Below, in pieces: positions 63,930 through 64,000 of a stretch of DNA of 64,000 nt. Numbering within the stretch: position 1 is the first letter of the stretch; every line of letters begins with the position of its first letter. This DNA comes from Tillus elongatus. Taxonomy: Eukaryota; Arthropoda; Insecta; Coleoptera; Cleridae. The DNA lies in the NCBI GenBank assembly GCA_964006375.1, contig OZ023265.1, positions 13,627,993 through 13,691,992 of the forward strand. The letters run 5' to 3'. A program made the translations under genes and the position numbers. The notes beneath the pieces are model-generated. The model did no database searches. It worked only from the letters and a program-made list of their open reading frames with translations, and had not been told where the DNA came from.

Positions 63930-64000
63930 TTTAGTGAATTTTCTTTGAAAAATTCAGTAATGAGGACACATCGACTTTTGAATTTAGAAACTAGGTCCCC
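63930..64000 (+). repeat. L module, running off the window
   Basis: Hairpin AGTGAATTTTCTTT / AAAATTCAGTAATGAGG, then ACTTTTGAATTTAG and AACTAGGTCCCC at the last base. The TA array, if present, lies beyond the window. Confidence 0.8.

Overview
The window is AT-rich, intron-poor arthropod DNA, most probably from an insect. The evidence is the set of mobile elements it carries: a piggyBac-like element, several Tc1/mariner-type elements with DUF4817 or DDE_3 transposases, jockey/CR1-, I-, LOA-, RTE- and R4/Dong-type LINEs, a Penelope-like element with a GIY-YIG domain, and tRNA-derived SINEs. The species cannot be read from the sequence. I found no host gene. Every coding region I can recognise belongs to a transposable element, and most are broken.

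Layout. 1-2093: 5' part of a piggyBac-like element ending at TTAA. 2094-9885: duplicated AT-rich sequence, a GC-rich patch, a SINE, an RT fragment, a Tc1/mariner pseudogene, TA arrays and a jockey-like LINE pseudogene. 9886-12195: a complete Tc1/mariner-type element with an uninterrupted 354-aa transposase and about 490-bp inverted repeats. 12198-21495: TA-array repeats, a broken transposase, a 0.65-kb inverted duplication, a Penelope-like 3' end with a hammerhead-like motif, and an RTE 3' end. 21496-32279: two degenerate copies of a second mariner family, separated by dispersed repeats. 32280-40190: SINEs, then an I-type LINE split by a GC-rich LOA/R1-like LINE that is flanked by a 14-bp target-site duplication. 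41150-48370: a dispersed repeat interrupted by a 4800-bp DNA transposon. 48540-64000: jockey, CR1 and R4/Dong-type LINEs, a third mariner copy, SINEs and TA arrays.

Two things stand out. (1) The element at 42684-47483 has matched terminal repeats, a 4-bp AATA target-site duplication, an intact 796-aa spliced reading frame with a DUF7869-like putative RNase H-fold domain, and an uninterrupted paralogous 'empty site' at 26072-26075 in the same window that fixes both ends. (2) A dispersed repeat is organised as left module, (TA)n, right module. It is present about 15 times, its TA array always lies at the same internal position but varies from almost nothing to about 170 bp, and its left module opens with a near-perfect hairpin. 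A roughly 310-bp MITE with CTGGACGCAG termini is linked to the same repeats.

The elements do not form a pathway; the logic is nesting. Mariner copies sit in TA arrays, a LINE sits in a LINE, an RTE derivative sits in the DUF7869 transposon, that transposon sits in a repeat, and a CR1-like LINE splits a repeat copy. These nestings give relative ages. Coordinates of repeat modules are by eye and may be off by some bases.
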